The notes under the pieces were generated by a model. The model did no database searches. It had not been told where the DNA came from and saw nothing but the letters and a program-made list of their open reading frames with translations. From Streptomyces sp. A1136 (GTDB lineage: Bacteria > Actinomycetota > Actinomycetes > Streptomycetales > Streptomycetaceae): 64,000 nt of DNA. Within the stretch, counting starts at the first letter, position 1, and every line of letters begins with the position of its first letter. The stretch lies in assembly GCF_004795055.1 (NCBI RefSeq), contig NZ_SSBJ01000024.1:1-64000 (forward strand). The letters are read 5' to 3'. The position numbers and the translations under genes were made by a program. Below are positions 9,015 through 17,823 of the stretch, piece by piece.

Positions 9015-9439
9015 ACTTCAGAATATCGGCTTAATCAGGGCATAGCGCCCTGAAGGATCAAAGCCGCCCACCCACCCCGGAGCCACTTGCCGGGCGCCGG
9101 CCCAGCCTGCCGGGGCTGGCCCCTGTGCGGCAGCGTTACGACGGGGACCGCCGACCGGCCGACTCCGCGCCACGGCCGCGTTGTCGTTCCCGTAGGCGCC
9201 GTCCACCCGCGCCCCGGGCACGTTCGAGGGCGCCCAGCCGGCGCCGGCCGAGTCCGCGAACCCGAAGTGCACGCCGCGGCAGCCGACCGGCCGTCCAGCG
9301 GTGGCTGGGCGATGGCCCGCGCCTTCGCCGATCCCGGCCGCCCCGTCGAGGAGGGACGTACGCACCTGCCCGGGCCGTGGCGGGCGTCGGCGCCGGAGGG
9401 TGGACGCGGCCCGCACCGCCCGGGAGGCGGCCCTGACGG
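9015..9439. other. 425-bp intergenic stretch without a convincing gene
   Basis: No frame has a start, ribosome site and credible protein. On the minus strand, around 9180-9285, one frame reads FGFADSAGAGWAPSNVPGAR then VDGAYGNDNAAVA, which looks like a scrap of a secreted protein but has no identifiable ends. Confidence 0.4.
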
Positions 9440-9461
9440 TTGACTCTCCACCCGCTGGAGA
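9440..9461 (+). promoter_or_regulatory. Probable MerR operator/promoter
   Basis: TTGACT at 9440-9445 serves as a plausible -35 and runs into the dyad TCTCCA-CCCGC-TGGAGA (9445-9450/9456-9461). A TTGACTCTCCA...TGGAG layout is typical of MerR/TipA-family promoters, where the operator lies in the spacer. It ends 16 bp before the MerR gene's ATG, so autoregulation is likely. Confidence 0.65.
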
Positions 9462-9477
9462 CCGGAGAGTGGGTGTC

Positions 9478-10452
9478 ATGAACGGCACGACGTCCCCGCA
9501 CTCCATCGGCAGTCTGTCGACCCGTACCGGCGTGCCGGTACGAACGATCCGCTTCTACTCGGACAGCGGACTGCTGCCCCCGACACATCGCACTTCGGCC
9601 GGCTACCGCCGCTACGACGACGCGGCGCTGCTACGGCTCCGGACGATCTGTGTCCTGCGCGAGCTGGACGTCGATCTCGCCACCATCCGCCATGTCCTGG
9701 GCGGCGGCCTCTCCGTCGCCGAAGTGGCCGCCGCGCACGCCGACGCCACTGAAGTCCAGATCCGTGTACTGCGCCTGCGGCGAAGCGTCCTGCGCCACCT
9801 CGCCCGGCGCGGCTCCAGCCCAGAGGAGATCTCATTCATGCACCGCCTCACCAGCCTCACCACCGGCGAACGACACCGCCTGATCTCAGACTTCATCGAG
9901 GACCTCACCGCCCGGACGAGCTCCCCCGGCCCCGCGGCCGCCGCTTTGCGCACGGCCGTCCCCGAGCTGCCCGACGACCCGTCGGACGAGCAGCTCGCCG
10001 CATGGGTGGAGCTCGCCGAATTGATGGGCGACGACGGCTTCCGCGCGCGCATGGCGGAGGTGGCCCCCGCGCCCGCGGACGAAGACGTCTTGCCGGGCGT
10101 TCCCGCCGAGACGGCGGCCGAGCTCATCGCCTTCGCCGGGCAGGCGGCCGGTGCCGCGATGGAAGCGGGCGCCGACCCCGAGGGCGAGGACGCCTCGGTG
10201 GTCGCGGACGGCGTGGTGGCGCACTTCGCCACGGTGCTGGGCCGCCCGGCCGGCCCCGAACTAGGTGAGTGGATGGCAAGTCGCTTCGAAGCGGGGCACG
10301 ACCCGCTGACCGAGCGGTACTTCCGGCTGGTCTGGACGGTCAACGACTGGCACGTCGTCCCCGGCCACCTGCCCTTCCAGCCGTGGTTGGTCAAAGCCCT
10401 GCGCCACCCCCGGCCGAACGACCAGGCTCGGCCGCCGCGAAATGACCGTTGA
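9478..10452 (+). CDS. MerR family transcriptional regulator
   Basis: This 324-residue protein starts at the ATG after the MerR-type dyad; longer upstream reading is possible but would run through the promoter. Residues 7-75 form the MerR winged helix (IGSLSTRTGVPVRTIRFYSD then GLLPP and RTSAGYRRYDDAALLRL). A dimerisation helix follows, then a helical effector domain of about 200 residues with no metal-binding cysteines. An effector domain of this size and composition suggests an organic ligand; the ligand is unknown. The gene stands alone. Confidence 0.85.
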   Translation: MNGTTSPHSIGSLSTRTGVPVRTIRFYSDSGLLPPTHRTSAGYRRYDDAALLRLRTICVLRELDVDLATIRHVLGGGLSVAEVAAAHADATEVQIRVLRLRRSVLRHLARRGSSPEEISFMHRLTSLTTGERHRLISDFIEDLTARTSSPGPAAAALRTAVPELPDDPSDEQLAAWVELAELMGDDGFRARMAEVAPAPADEDVLPGVPAETAAELIAFAGQAAGAAMEAGADPEGEDASVVADGVVAHFATVLGRPAGPELGEWMASRFEAGHDPLTERYFRLVWTVNDWHVVPGHLPFQPWLVKALRHPRPNDQARPPRNDR

Positions 10453-10543
10453 ACCGGTCCGGGCCGGCGGCGGCCGGCGTCTTCCGGTACTTCACCGGTC
10501 GGCCGAGTACCCGATCCGCGCGGCAGGGCAGGTCGTCGTCCGG

Positions 10544-10942
10544 TCAGCGAGCGAACCTCGCGATGGCGGCCGGGGTGACGGGGGTGAAGAAGTTGACGAG
10601 GTTGCCGTCGGGGTCGCGGAACAGGAGTGCGCGGTTGCCCCAGGGCATCGTGGTGGGCTCATTGACGAAGTCCTCCACGAAGCCGGTCAGCTTCCGGTGC
10701 ACCGCGTCCACGTCGTCGACGAGGAACTCGATGATGACGCTGCGGTTGTCGGCCGGGCGGGCAGAGCCGGGCGCGAACAGCGGAACGGTACGGGTGCCGG
10801 CGATCGCGAGGGTGGCCGAGGCGGTCCTCAGCTCGGCGAAATCCTCGGTGGGTCGGCTCGCCGGCACTCCGGTGGCGCGCTCATAGAAGTCGACGAGGCG
10901 GGCGACATCGCCCGTGATGATGCGGATCGAGACGAAGTCCAT
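10544..10942 (-). CDS. VOC superfamily (glyoxalase-like) protein
   Basis: This 132-residue protein starts at ATG with AGGGGAG nine bases upstream. It has the paired beta-alpha-beta-beta-beta modules of the vicinal-oxygen-chelate fold, with VARLVDFYERATGVPA near the N-terminus and ALLFRDPDGNLVNFFTP at the C-terminus. The FRDPDGN turn with a following aromatic strand is diagnostic. The substrate is unknown. The gene is divergent from a WYL regulator 91 bp away, a common pairing in which the regulator controls the VOC gene. Confidence 0.8.
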   Translation of the reverse strand: MDFVSIRIITGDVARLVDFYERATGVPASRPTEDFAELRTASATLAIAGTRTVPLFAPGSARPADNRSVIIEFLVDDVDAVHRKLTGFVEDFVNEPTTMPWGNRALLFRDPDGNLVNFFTPVTPAAIARFAR

Positions 10943-11033
10943 GGGTTCTCCCCTGGTAGATCGGTGCTTACGACCGCACGCTACGACCGATACCGGACAC
11001 AATCCGCCCGGTATCCGCGCGAGACTTGCGACC

Positions 11034-12035
11034 ATGCCCCGACCCATCGCCCGCGTGCTCACCCTGCTCGAACTCCTGCAATCCGGAGGCACCCGGACGG
11101 TCGGCGAGCTCGCCGACCGGCTCGATGTCGACGAGCGCACGGTGCGGCGGTACGCCGACCACCTCATCGATCTCGACGTGCCCGTCGAGTCCGTACGAGG
11201 CCGCTACGGCGGATACCGCCTCGCCCCCGGATACCGGATGCCTCCGCTCATGCTGAGCGACGACGAAGCGCTCGCCGTGCTGCTCGGCCTGATCGCGGGT
11301 CGGCGGGCCGGATTGACGACGGCCACCGGCACGGCGAGCGAGACGGCGGCGGCCAAGGTCAGGCGGGTGCTGCCCGAACGGCTCGGCCGCAGGCTCGACG
11401 CGGTGCTCGACTCGCTCGCCTTCACGGCCCCGCCCGGTGAGTCGATCGCCCCCGAAGCCGAGGTCCTGCTCGCGATCGCCGACGCGGTGCGCCACCACCG
11501 GCCGGTCTCGATCCGGTACACCGCCGCCGACGGCCGGCGCAGCGAACGCGCCCTGCACCCGTACGGGCTCGTCGCCCACTCGGGCAGGTGGTACGTGACG
11601 GGCGAGGATCCGGCGATCGGCGGGGAACGGACGTTCCGCCTGGATCGCATCACCGGTGCGAGGACCCTGACCGGCGTGTTCGAACCTGTTGCGGGACTCG
11701 ACCCGGCGGAGCGGCTTTTGGCAAGCCTCGCCGGCGCCCCGTACCGCCACGAAGTGTCCCTGCGGGTCCAGGCGACGGCCGAGCAGATCCGGACCCGGCT
11801 TCCCGCAGGCATCGCGATCGTGTCGGAATCACCACCCGCAAGCGGCGCGGGCTCGGACGCGAAGCAGTGGTCCCGTGTCGAGTTGCGGGTGGAGCGGCTC
11901 GACTGGCTGCCTGCCGTGCTCGCCTCGCTGGACCGGCCGTTCGTGATCGAACGGCCGGATGAGCTCCGCGACCTCGTCGAGGCGCTCGCCGGCCGCCTCG
12001 CGGACTCTGCCCGACGCGAACCGCCGCACGCGTGA
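11034..12035 (+). CDS. YafY-type HTH/WYL transcriptional regulator
   Basis: This 333-residue protein has a DeoR/HTH_11 helix-turn-helix at residues 5-60 (RVLTLLELLQSGGTRTVGEL then DVDERTVRRYADHL and VRGRYGGYRL). A WYL domain lies at about 145-215 (VSIRYTAADGRRSERALHPYG...GRWYVTGED), followed by a WCX extension to the C-terminus. WYL domains bind small ligands or nucleic acid. I start it at 11034 because family members begin with this PRPIARVLTLLE segment; no strong ribosome site is visible, so it may be leaderless. It probably controls the divergent VOC gene. Confidence 0.85.
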   Translation: MPRPIARVLTLLELLQSGGTRTVGELADRLDVDERTVRRYADHLIDLDVPVESVRGRYGGYRLAPGYRMPPLMLSDDEALAVLLGLIAGRRAGLTTATGTASETAAAKVRRVLPERLGRRLDAVLDSLAFTAPPGESIAPEAEVLLAIADAVRHHRPVSIRYTAADGRRSERALHPYGLVAHSGRWYVTGEDPAIGGERTFRLDRITGARTLTGVFEPVAGLDPAERLLASLAGAPYRHEVSLRVQATAEQIRTRLPAGIAIVSESPPASGAGSDAKQWSRVELRVERLDWLPAVLASLDRPFVIERPDELRDLVEALAGRLADSARREPPHA

Positions 12036-12115
12036 CGAACCAGTACGCCGCCCGTCCCGGTCGGCCCCGAACAGCCGGATAGGGGCCGTCGGACTGTCGG
12101 CTCGATCCACAGGTC

Positions 12116-12184
12116 GTGGTGCTGGAGCCCGTGACGGGTTCCAGCACCACCTGCCGCCGTGGCTCGGCGTCAGGTGGTGCTGGA
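12116..12184 (+). promoter_or_regulatory. Two mutually exclusive hairpins (possible attenuator or double terminator)
   Basis: Arm A (12116-12131) pairs with arm B (12135-12150): the outer GTGGTGCTGG/CCAGCACCAC is perfect and the inner CCCG/CGGG closes a TGA loop. Part of arm B (12140-12153) also pairs perfectly over 14 bp with arm C (12171-12184) across a 17-nt loop. Because B cannot pair with both, only one hairpin can form. The element lies 80 bp after the WYL gene and 420 bp before the MurE-like gene, on the same strand. No U-tract follows either hairpin. Confidence 0.6.
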
Positions 12185-12603
12185 ACGGTGCCTCTGGGAC
12201 GGGCTTCGAGTCGGCGCGGCGTACGGGTCGTGCCGGCGCACGTACACTCGGGCCATGAACCGCACGCGACGCGTCACGGGAGAGTGCCTGCCGCAGGCTG
12301 CCCCTGTCACGCGTGCGGCCGGCGCGGGCCGGTCGGGCGTCAGCCGCCGGACCGCTGCCGACGGACAGGCCCCGACGGTCGGCCGCGGCGTCCTGCACGG
12401 CCACGGCTAGCGCACTCCCGCGCGGCCGCTCCTTCCCGCCACACCGCTTGCCGCGAGGTCTCGACGACCGACCCCGACCGGCCCCGGTCGCCGCGCGGGC
12501 GACACATCGCCTCCCACCCCACCACGCGGTTCCGACGTCCCGTCGGCGCTGCCGCCAGGCGAAGGCCGCACGCCGGGCCGTAGCCGTCTTCGAAGGGACC
12601 ACT
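12185..12603 (+). other. Leader region of the MurE-like gene, no firm gene
   Basis: After the hairpins there is TACACT at 12243-12248, a fair -10 hexamer. Six bases further an ATG (12255) opens a 51-codon frame ending at 12410; its product is Arg/Gly/Ala-rich with no recognisable features. This could be a leaderless mini-gene or chance. From 12411 to the GTG at 12604 I see only GC-rich sequence and the ribosome site GAAGGGA. Confidence 0.35.
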
Positions 12604-14100
12604 GTGAAGTTGAGCGGGTTGTTGACCGGCCACGAGCACCACGTCATCCAGGGCGACACGGAGTCTACGAGGATCACCGCGGGCACCACCTTCGACGTCG
12701 AGCGAGTGGTGCCGGGCTCGCTTTTCATCGCCGTACCCGGCCACCGGGGCGGCGGACCCGCCTCCATCGCCGCGGCGCTCGCGCGCGGGGCGGTGGGTGT
12801 GCTCGTCGACGCGGCGGGAAACGCCGCCGCGTCCGCCGCACGGGAGCTGCTGCCGGCGGTGTGCATCGTGCAGGTGCCCGACACCCGGAAGACGGCCGCC
12901 GTCGTATCCTCCCGCTACTTCGGCGAGCCGGGTCGGCACATGGACGTGGTGGCGGTGACCGGGACCAATGGGAAGACTTCCATCTCCTACATGGTCGAGT
13001 CGCTGCTGAGGATCTCCGAGGGCGCCTCGGTGGGCGTGATCGGTACGTCGGGCAGCCGCATCGGTGACGCGGTGATCCCCATGCCGCCCTCGGTGCTGAC
13101 CACGCCGGAAGCGCCCGACCTCCAGTACCTCCTGGGCCACATGCGGGACCAGGGCACCGGCAGCGTGGTGCTGGAGGCCACCTCGATGGCCCTCCAGACT
13201 TACCGGATGGACGAAACGTTCGTCGACGTCGGCGTGTTCACCAACCTCACCCAGGACCACCTGGACGACCACGGCACGATGGCCCACTACACGGAGGCCA
13301 AACTGCGGCTGTTCCAAGGGCTCTGCCGGCACGCGGTGGTCAACGCGGACGACGCCGTGGGCGCCGACATCCGCACGATGATGCCAGACGCGGTGACGAC
13401 GTACGGCCTCGACGAGGAGGCGGACTTCCGGGCCACGGACCTGATCGCCGACGCGTCGGGCACTCGGTTCACCCTCCGCCACGACGGTCGGGCGTACACG
13501 GCGGCGATCCCGGTCCCCGGCCGCTTCTCCGTGTCCAACGCGTTGGCGGCCGTCGCGGCGTGCCACGTATTGGGGCACGACCTGGAAGGACTGGTGGCCG
13601 CGCTCACCCACATGCCGCCGGTACCAGGGAGGTTCGAGCGGTTCGTGACACCCGCCGGCACCTCGGTGATCGTGGACTACGCGCACTCGACCGACTCCCT
13701 CGACAAGATCCTCACGGCCATCCGCGGCTTCGCCCGGGGCCGGGTCATCACCGTCTTCGGCTGCGGTGGGGACCGCGACACCACCAAGCGCGCCGAAATG
13801 GGGCGTATCGCCGGGACCCACTCCGACCTGTGCGTCCTGACCTCGGACAACCCCCGTACCGAGGACCCCGAGGCGATCCTCGACCAGATCGCTCCCGGCA
13901 TCCAGGCCACCGGCACGCCGTACGAGCGTTGTGCCGACCGCCGCCGGGCCATCGCTCACGCGCTGTCCGCGGCTCAGCCCGAAGACATCGTCCTCATCGC
14001 CGGAAAGGGCAGCGAGCCGTACCAGATCGTGGGCGAGGACCTGCTGCCCTTCAGCGACATGGCGACCGTCCGCGACCTGGCGTCCCGCCTGCTCCCTTGA
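12604..14100 (+). CDS. MurE-like Mur ligase family protein (stand-alone paralogue)
   Basis: This 498-residue protein starts at GTG with GAAGGGA seven bases upstream. All three Mur ligase domains are present: an N-terminal nucleotide-substrate domain, the central ATPase with GTNGKT (120-125) and FTNLTQDHLDDHG, and the C-terminal domain. The C-terminal DNPRTEDP motif (415-422) is the diaminopimelate-type signature of MurE. In the later GKGHExYQ-type motif the His is replaced by Ser (GKGSEPYQ). No division or cell-wall genes are adjacent, so this is probably not the housekeeping MurE. It may amidate or ligate an amino acid onto another carboxylate, or be a backup enzyme. Its leader carries the competing hairpins. 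Confidence 0.85.
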   Translation: MKLSGLLTGHEHHVIQGDTESTRITAGTTFDVERVVPGSLFIAVPGHRGGGPASIAAALARGAVGVLVDAAGNAAASAARELLPAVCIVQVPDTRKTAAVVSSRYFGEPGRHMDVVAVTGTNGKTSISYMVESLLRISEGASVGVIGTSGSRIGDAVIPMPPSVLTTPEAPDLQYLLGHMRDQGTGSVVLEATSMALQTYRMDETFVDVGVFTNLTQDHLDDHGTMAHYTEAKLRLFQGLCRHAVVNADDAVGADIRTMMPDAVTTYGLDEEADFRATDLIADASGTRFTLRHDGRAYTAAIPVPGRFSVSNALAAVAACHVLGHDLEGLVAALTHMPPVPGRFERFVTPAGTSVIVDYAHSTDSLDKILTAIRGFARGRVITVFGCGGDRDTTKRAEMGRIAGTHSDLCVLTSDNPRTEDPEAILDQIAPGIQATGTPYERCADRRRAIAHALSAAQPEDIVLIAGKGSEPYQIVGEDLLPFSDMATVRDLASRLLP

Positions 14101-14145
14101 CCACGCGAGGCCGCAACGGCCGGGGTGTGCGGCGTCTCGCGCGGG

Positions 14146-15210
14146 TCACGTCGCGATGGTGGCCAGGCCCGCGATGCCGATGAGGTAGATGAGCACCGCG
14201 GCGACGCTGTCGATACCCATGCGGGCGTACTGGCGGCGCGGGCGGAAGATCAGCCCTGCCATGTAGACCACGGTCAGGATGATCCCGAGCGCCGTGAGGT
14301 AGATGTCGGTGTGGTGCGCGGCCGGCAGGACCGGTTTGTCGGAGATGACGCCGGCGAGGAGGAACAGGACGGGCAGGAAGGCGTTGCCGCCGAAGATGTC
14401 GCTGATGGCGAGCTGGTAGTCGCCCAGTTTCGTCGAGGTCAGACCGGTGCTGATCTCGGGCAGGGAGGTGGCCGCCGCGAGCACGGTCGCGCCGAACAGT
14501 ACGCCGCTCAGGCCTTGGCGGGCGAAGAACTCCTCACCGCTGCGTTCGATCACGACACCGGCCACCAGGGTGGCCAGCGCGGAGACGCCGAAGACCAGTG
14601 CGGCGCGGGCGGTGCTCACACCCTTGTCGCTGGCGGCCTTCTCCTTCTTGCCTTTGGAGTGGCCCCGCGGTTCGGGCTGGCTCTCGGGGGCGTCGCCGCC
14701 CTCGCGCCACGGCAATCCCCGGCCCGCCCGGTCGAGGAGGAACAGTCCGCCCACCCACAGGCCGGCGATGGCGACCGAGGCGGGGGCCAGCCGGGCGGCG
14801 TGCAGCTCCGCGGGGAGCTGGGTGCCCATCACCACGACGGCCAGGATGACCACCACCAGCGCCCCCTCGAGAACCAGCAACAGACTGGCCGCCAGCCGGG
14901 TCAGCGGCGCACGCGGGCGGACGCCGGCGGCGTCCAGGACGGCCAGGACCACGGTCTGGATGGCGATACCTCCCAGGATGTTGCCCACCGCCACATCGAG
15001 TTGGCCGGCCAACGCCGCACTCACGGTGATCGCGATCTCCGGGAGGTTCGTGGCGATCGCCAGGAGGATCAGACCCCCCAACGCGCTTCCCAGACCCAAC
15101 CGTTCGGCAAGCACGTCGGTGGTGTCCGACAGCTTGATTCCCGCGAACCAGATGACGGCCGCGCTGGCCACGAACAACACCGACAACACCGGCGAACCCA
15201 AAGATCCCAT
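14146..15210 (-). CDS. CaCA-family sodium/calcium exchanger-like membrane protein
   Basis: This 354-residue protein has about ten membrane helices in two inverted halves, each with the exchanger alpha-repeat. The first is LAIATNLPEIAITVSAALAG followed by NILGGIAIQ, and the second LAAATSLPEISTGLTSTKLG followed by DIFGGNAF. The acidic residues in both repeats (NLPEI and SLPEI) are the cation-binding ones. A charged cytoplasmic loop (about 175-205, rich in Lys/Glu/Gly) separates the halves. It is likely a plasma-membrane cation/proton or sodium antiporter. It is convergent with the MurE-like gene. Confidence 0.85.
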   Translation of the reverse strand: MGSLGSPVLSVLFVASAAVIWFAGIKLSDTTDVLAERLGLGSALGGLILLAIATNLPEIAITVSAALAGQLDVAVGNILGGIAIQTVVLAVLDAAGVRPRAPLTRLAASLLLVLEGALVVVILAVVVMGTQLPAELHAARLAPASVAIAGLWVGGLFLLDRAGRGLPWREGGDAPESQPEPRGHSKGKKEKAASDKGVSTARAALVFGVSALATLVAGVVIERSGEEFFARQGLSGVLFGATVLAAATSLPEISTGLTSTKLGDYQLAISDIFGGNAFLPVLFLLAGVISDKPVLPAAHHTDIYLTALGIILTVVYMAGLIFRPRRQYARMGIDSVAAVLIYLIGIAGLATIAT

Positions 15211-15311
15211 ACCGCCTGGACTACCCGCGCGTCCATGCCCTAACCAGCGGCCACGCCGGACGACAACGCCTCACACCAAAGGCCGGTGCCGTCGGCATGC
15301 CTGCACAGCGC

Positions 15312-15956
15312 CTACGGGGCATCGGGAGCGGCGGCTTCCAGGTCGGCGATCGTGCCCGACATGATCGTCCGCACGTGCTCGGTGATGTGTTCCGCGGGCC
15401 AGTCCCACCAGGCGACCGCCAGCAGTCGGGCGATGTCGCGGTCGTCGTAGCGGGTGCGGATCAGACGGGCCGGGTTGCCGCCGACGATGCCGTAGTCGGG
15501 GACGTCGGCGGTGACCACGGCCCCGGTGCCGATGATCGCGCCGTGACCGATCCGCACCCCGGGCATGACCGTCGCGCCGTGGCCGAACCAGACGTCATTG
15601 CCGACGACGGTGTCCCCGCGGTTCGGCAATCCCGTGAGCAGGGCGAAGTGTTCGGACCATGAGCCGCCCATGGTCGGGAAGGGGAAGGTCGAGGGGCCGT
15701 CCATGCGGTGGTTGGCGCCGTTCATGATGAACCGCACTCCGGTACCCAACGCGCAGAACCTGCCGATGACCAGCCGCTCGGGCCCGTAGTGGTAGAGGAC
15801 GTTGCGCGTCTCGAACGCGGTCGGGTCGTCCGGGTCGTCGTAGTAGGAGTACTCCCCCACCTCGATCAGCGGGGACTTCACGAGCGGTTTGAGCAGCACC
15901 ACCCGCGGTTGCCCGGGCATCGGGTGGAGCACCGTCGGATCCGCGGGTACGGGCAT
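15312..15956 (-). CDS. Vat/CatB-type hexapeptide acetyltransferase
   Basis: This 214-residue protein starts at ATG with GAGGAG upstream. It shows a left-handed beta-helix acyltransferase pattern with the family's N-terminal region (VGEYSYYDDPDD), the catalytic-loop stretch IMNGANHRMDGPSTFPF with the active-site His, and the hexapeptide repeats VVGNDVWFGHGATVMPGVRI then GAIIGTGAVVTADVP. It closely resembles Vat (streptogramin A) and xenobiotic CatB-type acetyltransferases, which use acetyl-CoA. Whether it acts on an antibiotic cannot be told from sequence. It stands alone. Confidence 0.85.
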   Translation of the reverse strand: MPVPADPTVLHPMPGQPRVVLLKPLVKSPLIEVGEYSYYDDPDDPTAFETRNVLYHYGPERLVIGRFCALGTGVRFIMNGANHRMDGPSTFPFPTMGGSWSEHFALLTGLPNRGDTVVGNDVWFGHGATVMPGVRIGHGAIIGTGAVVTADVPDYGIVGGNPARLIRTRYDDRDIARLLAVAWWDWPAEHITEHVRTIMSGTIADLEAAAPDAP

Positions 15957-16121
15957 GGCTCGGGCTCCTCGTCGGTCGGGGTCGTTTCCGAACCATGATC
16001 GCCAAGCGGGGCCGTTCCGGGGAAGCCACACGGCGGGCGGGCGCCCCTCGGGCCGGTGTGACGCCGCGGCCCGTGCCCCCGGGCAGGCCGCGGCGTCCCG
16101 CCTGAGCTCGGCGGTCTCAGC

Positions 16122-16643
16122 TCACGCCGCCGGGAACCAGACCGTCCCGTTGCCGCCGTGCCGGGTGAGGGTGCTCTCGATGATGCTGCCGGGCTGGAAG
16201 TAGCGCGGGGGCTGCTGTAGGAAGCCCGAGAAGGAGTCCAGGGACGTGGCCTCACAGACGCCGTCGGTCTGGATGCAGAAGCGCTCGACGGGGACGCCGG
16301 GGAACTCCTGCGGTCCGGTACCGGGAGAATAGGCCACGAAGGGAATCACGGTCCCCTGGGGCACCAGGTGCCAGAATCCGGTGCCGGGCTGCATCGGGTC
16401 GGAGTAGAGCATGCCGTCGACCTGTGAGCGGGGCACAGCGGTGCCGTTGTCGGCGATCTTCCGGAGCAGCAGATCACCGACCCAGGCGCCCTGCGGGGAG
16501 CCCGCGATGGTCAAGTGCGCCGCGGGGTCGGCGCGGTAGGTGCTCTCCAGCGCGGCCAGGGCGTTCCGGTAACCCTGGTTCACGCCCTCGCCGAAACCGG
16601 GGGTGCCCCAGGGGGCCGGCTGGTCTACGGCTCGTGTGCGTCC
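16122..16643 (-). pseudogene. 5'-truncated cutinase-like alpha/beta hydrolase
   Basis: The frame encodes the C-terminal part of a cutinase or PE-PPE-like hydrolase. Around LTIAGSPQGAWVGDLLL the nucleophile elbow G-S-P-Q-G is visible, followed by typical later segments (DPMQPGTGFWHLVPQGTVIP, then FCIQTDGVCEA). The frame is closed upstream by a TGA just above 16643, and no signal peptide or N-terminal half precedes it. A GTG at 16583 could give a 153-residue product, but it would lack the first strands of the fold. I call it a remnant. Confidence 0.55.
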
Positions 16644-16922
16644 TTCGGATCAGAGTGTTCGAGCCATCCCGGGTGAGGATGCGCCTACCCGGCCGCGCCC
16701 GCAGGTTCGTCATGCTGTTCTCGGCCGGACCGTCGGGCGGCTCCGTCATGGGCTTCGGCTGCGGTCTCGAGTTCACCGCGGAGGCCTTCCTGACCCGCGG
16801 GCACCTGACGGTGAACACCACGGTGAGCGGCGACGGTCGTCAACTCGCTGGTGTACGCGGTCACGTTCGGGTTGGCGGGCGGCCGGGTCGGGTCGGGTCG
16901 GTCGCGTTCGTAGCAGGCCCTG
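16644..16922. other. 279 bp of scrap sequence
   Basis: The plus strand has GLEFTAEAFLTRGHLTVNTT followed, one frame over, by VVNSLVYAVTFGLAGG and a stop at about 16914. This looks like the broken end of an unidentified protein. No intact gene is visible. Confidence 0.35.
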
Positions 16923-17654
16923 TCAGGCCGAGGCGTCCCAGGCCATCCGCAGGCCGTCCAGCCAGGCCGGCGGCAGTTCCGCGGCGTCCCACTCCTCCCG
17001 CAGGCCCTGCGGGGCGGCGACGAGCCGCTCCAGCACGGCGATGCCGGTGGCGGAGTGGACGAGCGAATAGCGGCCGTGGAGCGTGATGGCGCTGCCGGGC
17101 CCGTATTCCTCGAAGAGCCGCTCCAGGCGGGGCCGGTGCACCGAGGCGAACTCCGTCAGTCGCCCGGCGTATCCGGCCCGCTGCCGGGGACTCATCGTGC
17201 CGAGGACCGCGACGAGCACCTCGTCGGTCACCTCCGGATCAAGCTCCGAGTCCGCGGTGAACGACCGGTACAGCGGTGTCAGCGCCACTCGGGCCCGTTC
17301 CACCTCCATGCGTCCGGCGCGCGGGTGCTCCTCGGCCGGACCCTGCCGACCGTCCGCGCCCACGACCCGCACCAGGCTCCGCTCGGCCACATCGCCGAGT
17401 TCTTCCAGGAGGCTCTCGGCCCCGTCGAGCCAGCCCGACTCGTACGCCGCGCCCTTGTCTCCCGGTGCGCTCCGATCGCCGCCGCTCAGCTCCTTGTGGG
17501 CGAGGGCCAGCGCTCCCGCCTCCAGTAGCCCGATCAGTTGCCGCGCGTCGTCGGAAGGGACTCCCGCCCGCGCGAGGAGCCGCAGCAGCGTCGTCCTCGC
17601 ATTGTCGACGCTCGCCTCGTCCGGCCACTGCCGTCCCTCGTCGGCCGTGCTCAT
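16923..17654 (-). CDS. Conserved-looking hypothetical protein (243 aa)
   Basis: I do not recognise a family. The ATG at 17654 is chosen for GGAGG eight bases upstream. The protein is soluble, acidic and mostly helical, with no signal peptide and no cysteine-rich or nucleotide-binding motif. The C-terminal half (TPLYRSFTADSELDPEVTDE, then TMSPRQRAGYAGRLTEFASV) reads as a helical repeat-like domain. Third-position GC is as high as in neighbours, so it is likely a real, expressed gene. Confidence 0.65.
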   Translation of the reverse strand: MSTADEGRQWPDEASVDNARTTLLRLLARAGVPSDDARQLIGLLEAGALALAHKELSGGDRSAPGDKGAAYESGWLDGAESLLEELGDVAERSLVRVVGADGRQGPAEEHPRAGRMEVERARVALTPLYRSFTADSELDPEVTDEVLVAVLGTMSPRQRAGYAGRLTEFASVHRPRLERLFEEYGPGSAITLHGRYSLVHSATGIAVLERLVAAPQGLREEWDAAELPPAWLDGLRMAWDASA

Positions 17655-17823
17655 CAGGTCCTCCCTCATCGCTCGGATGGTAGCGCGGTGGGTGCGACGG
17701 ATCGTGCCCCGTACGGTCCAACGTCCAACGTCCGACGGCCGGCCCGCGCTCCCCGCCCTCCCCGAGCACGTCCGCCGTCCCGACGCGCGGCGCACCGAGC
17801 CCTCGCGGCCCCGGCCGGGGGCG

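Noticed and set aside
12255..12410. A 51-codon frame after TACACT as a leader-peptide gene for the MurE-like ligase.
   Set aside because: No sequence feature supports translation; the composition is what random GC-rich sequence gives.
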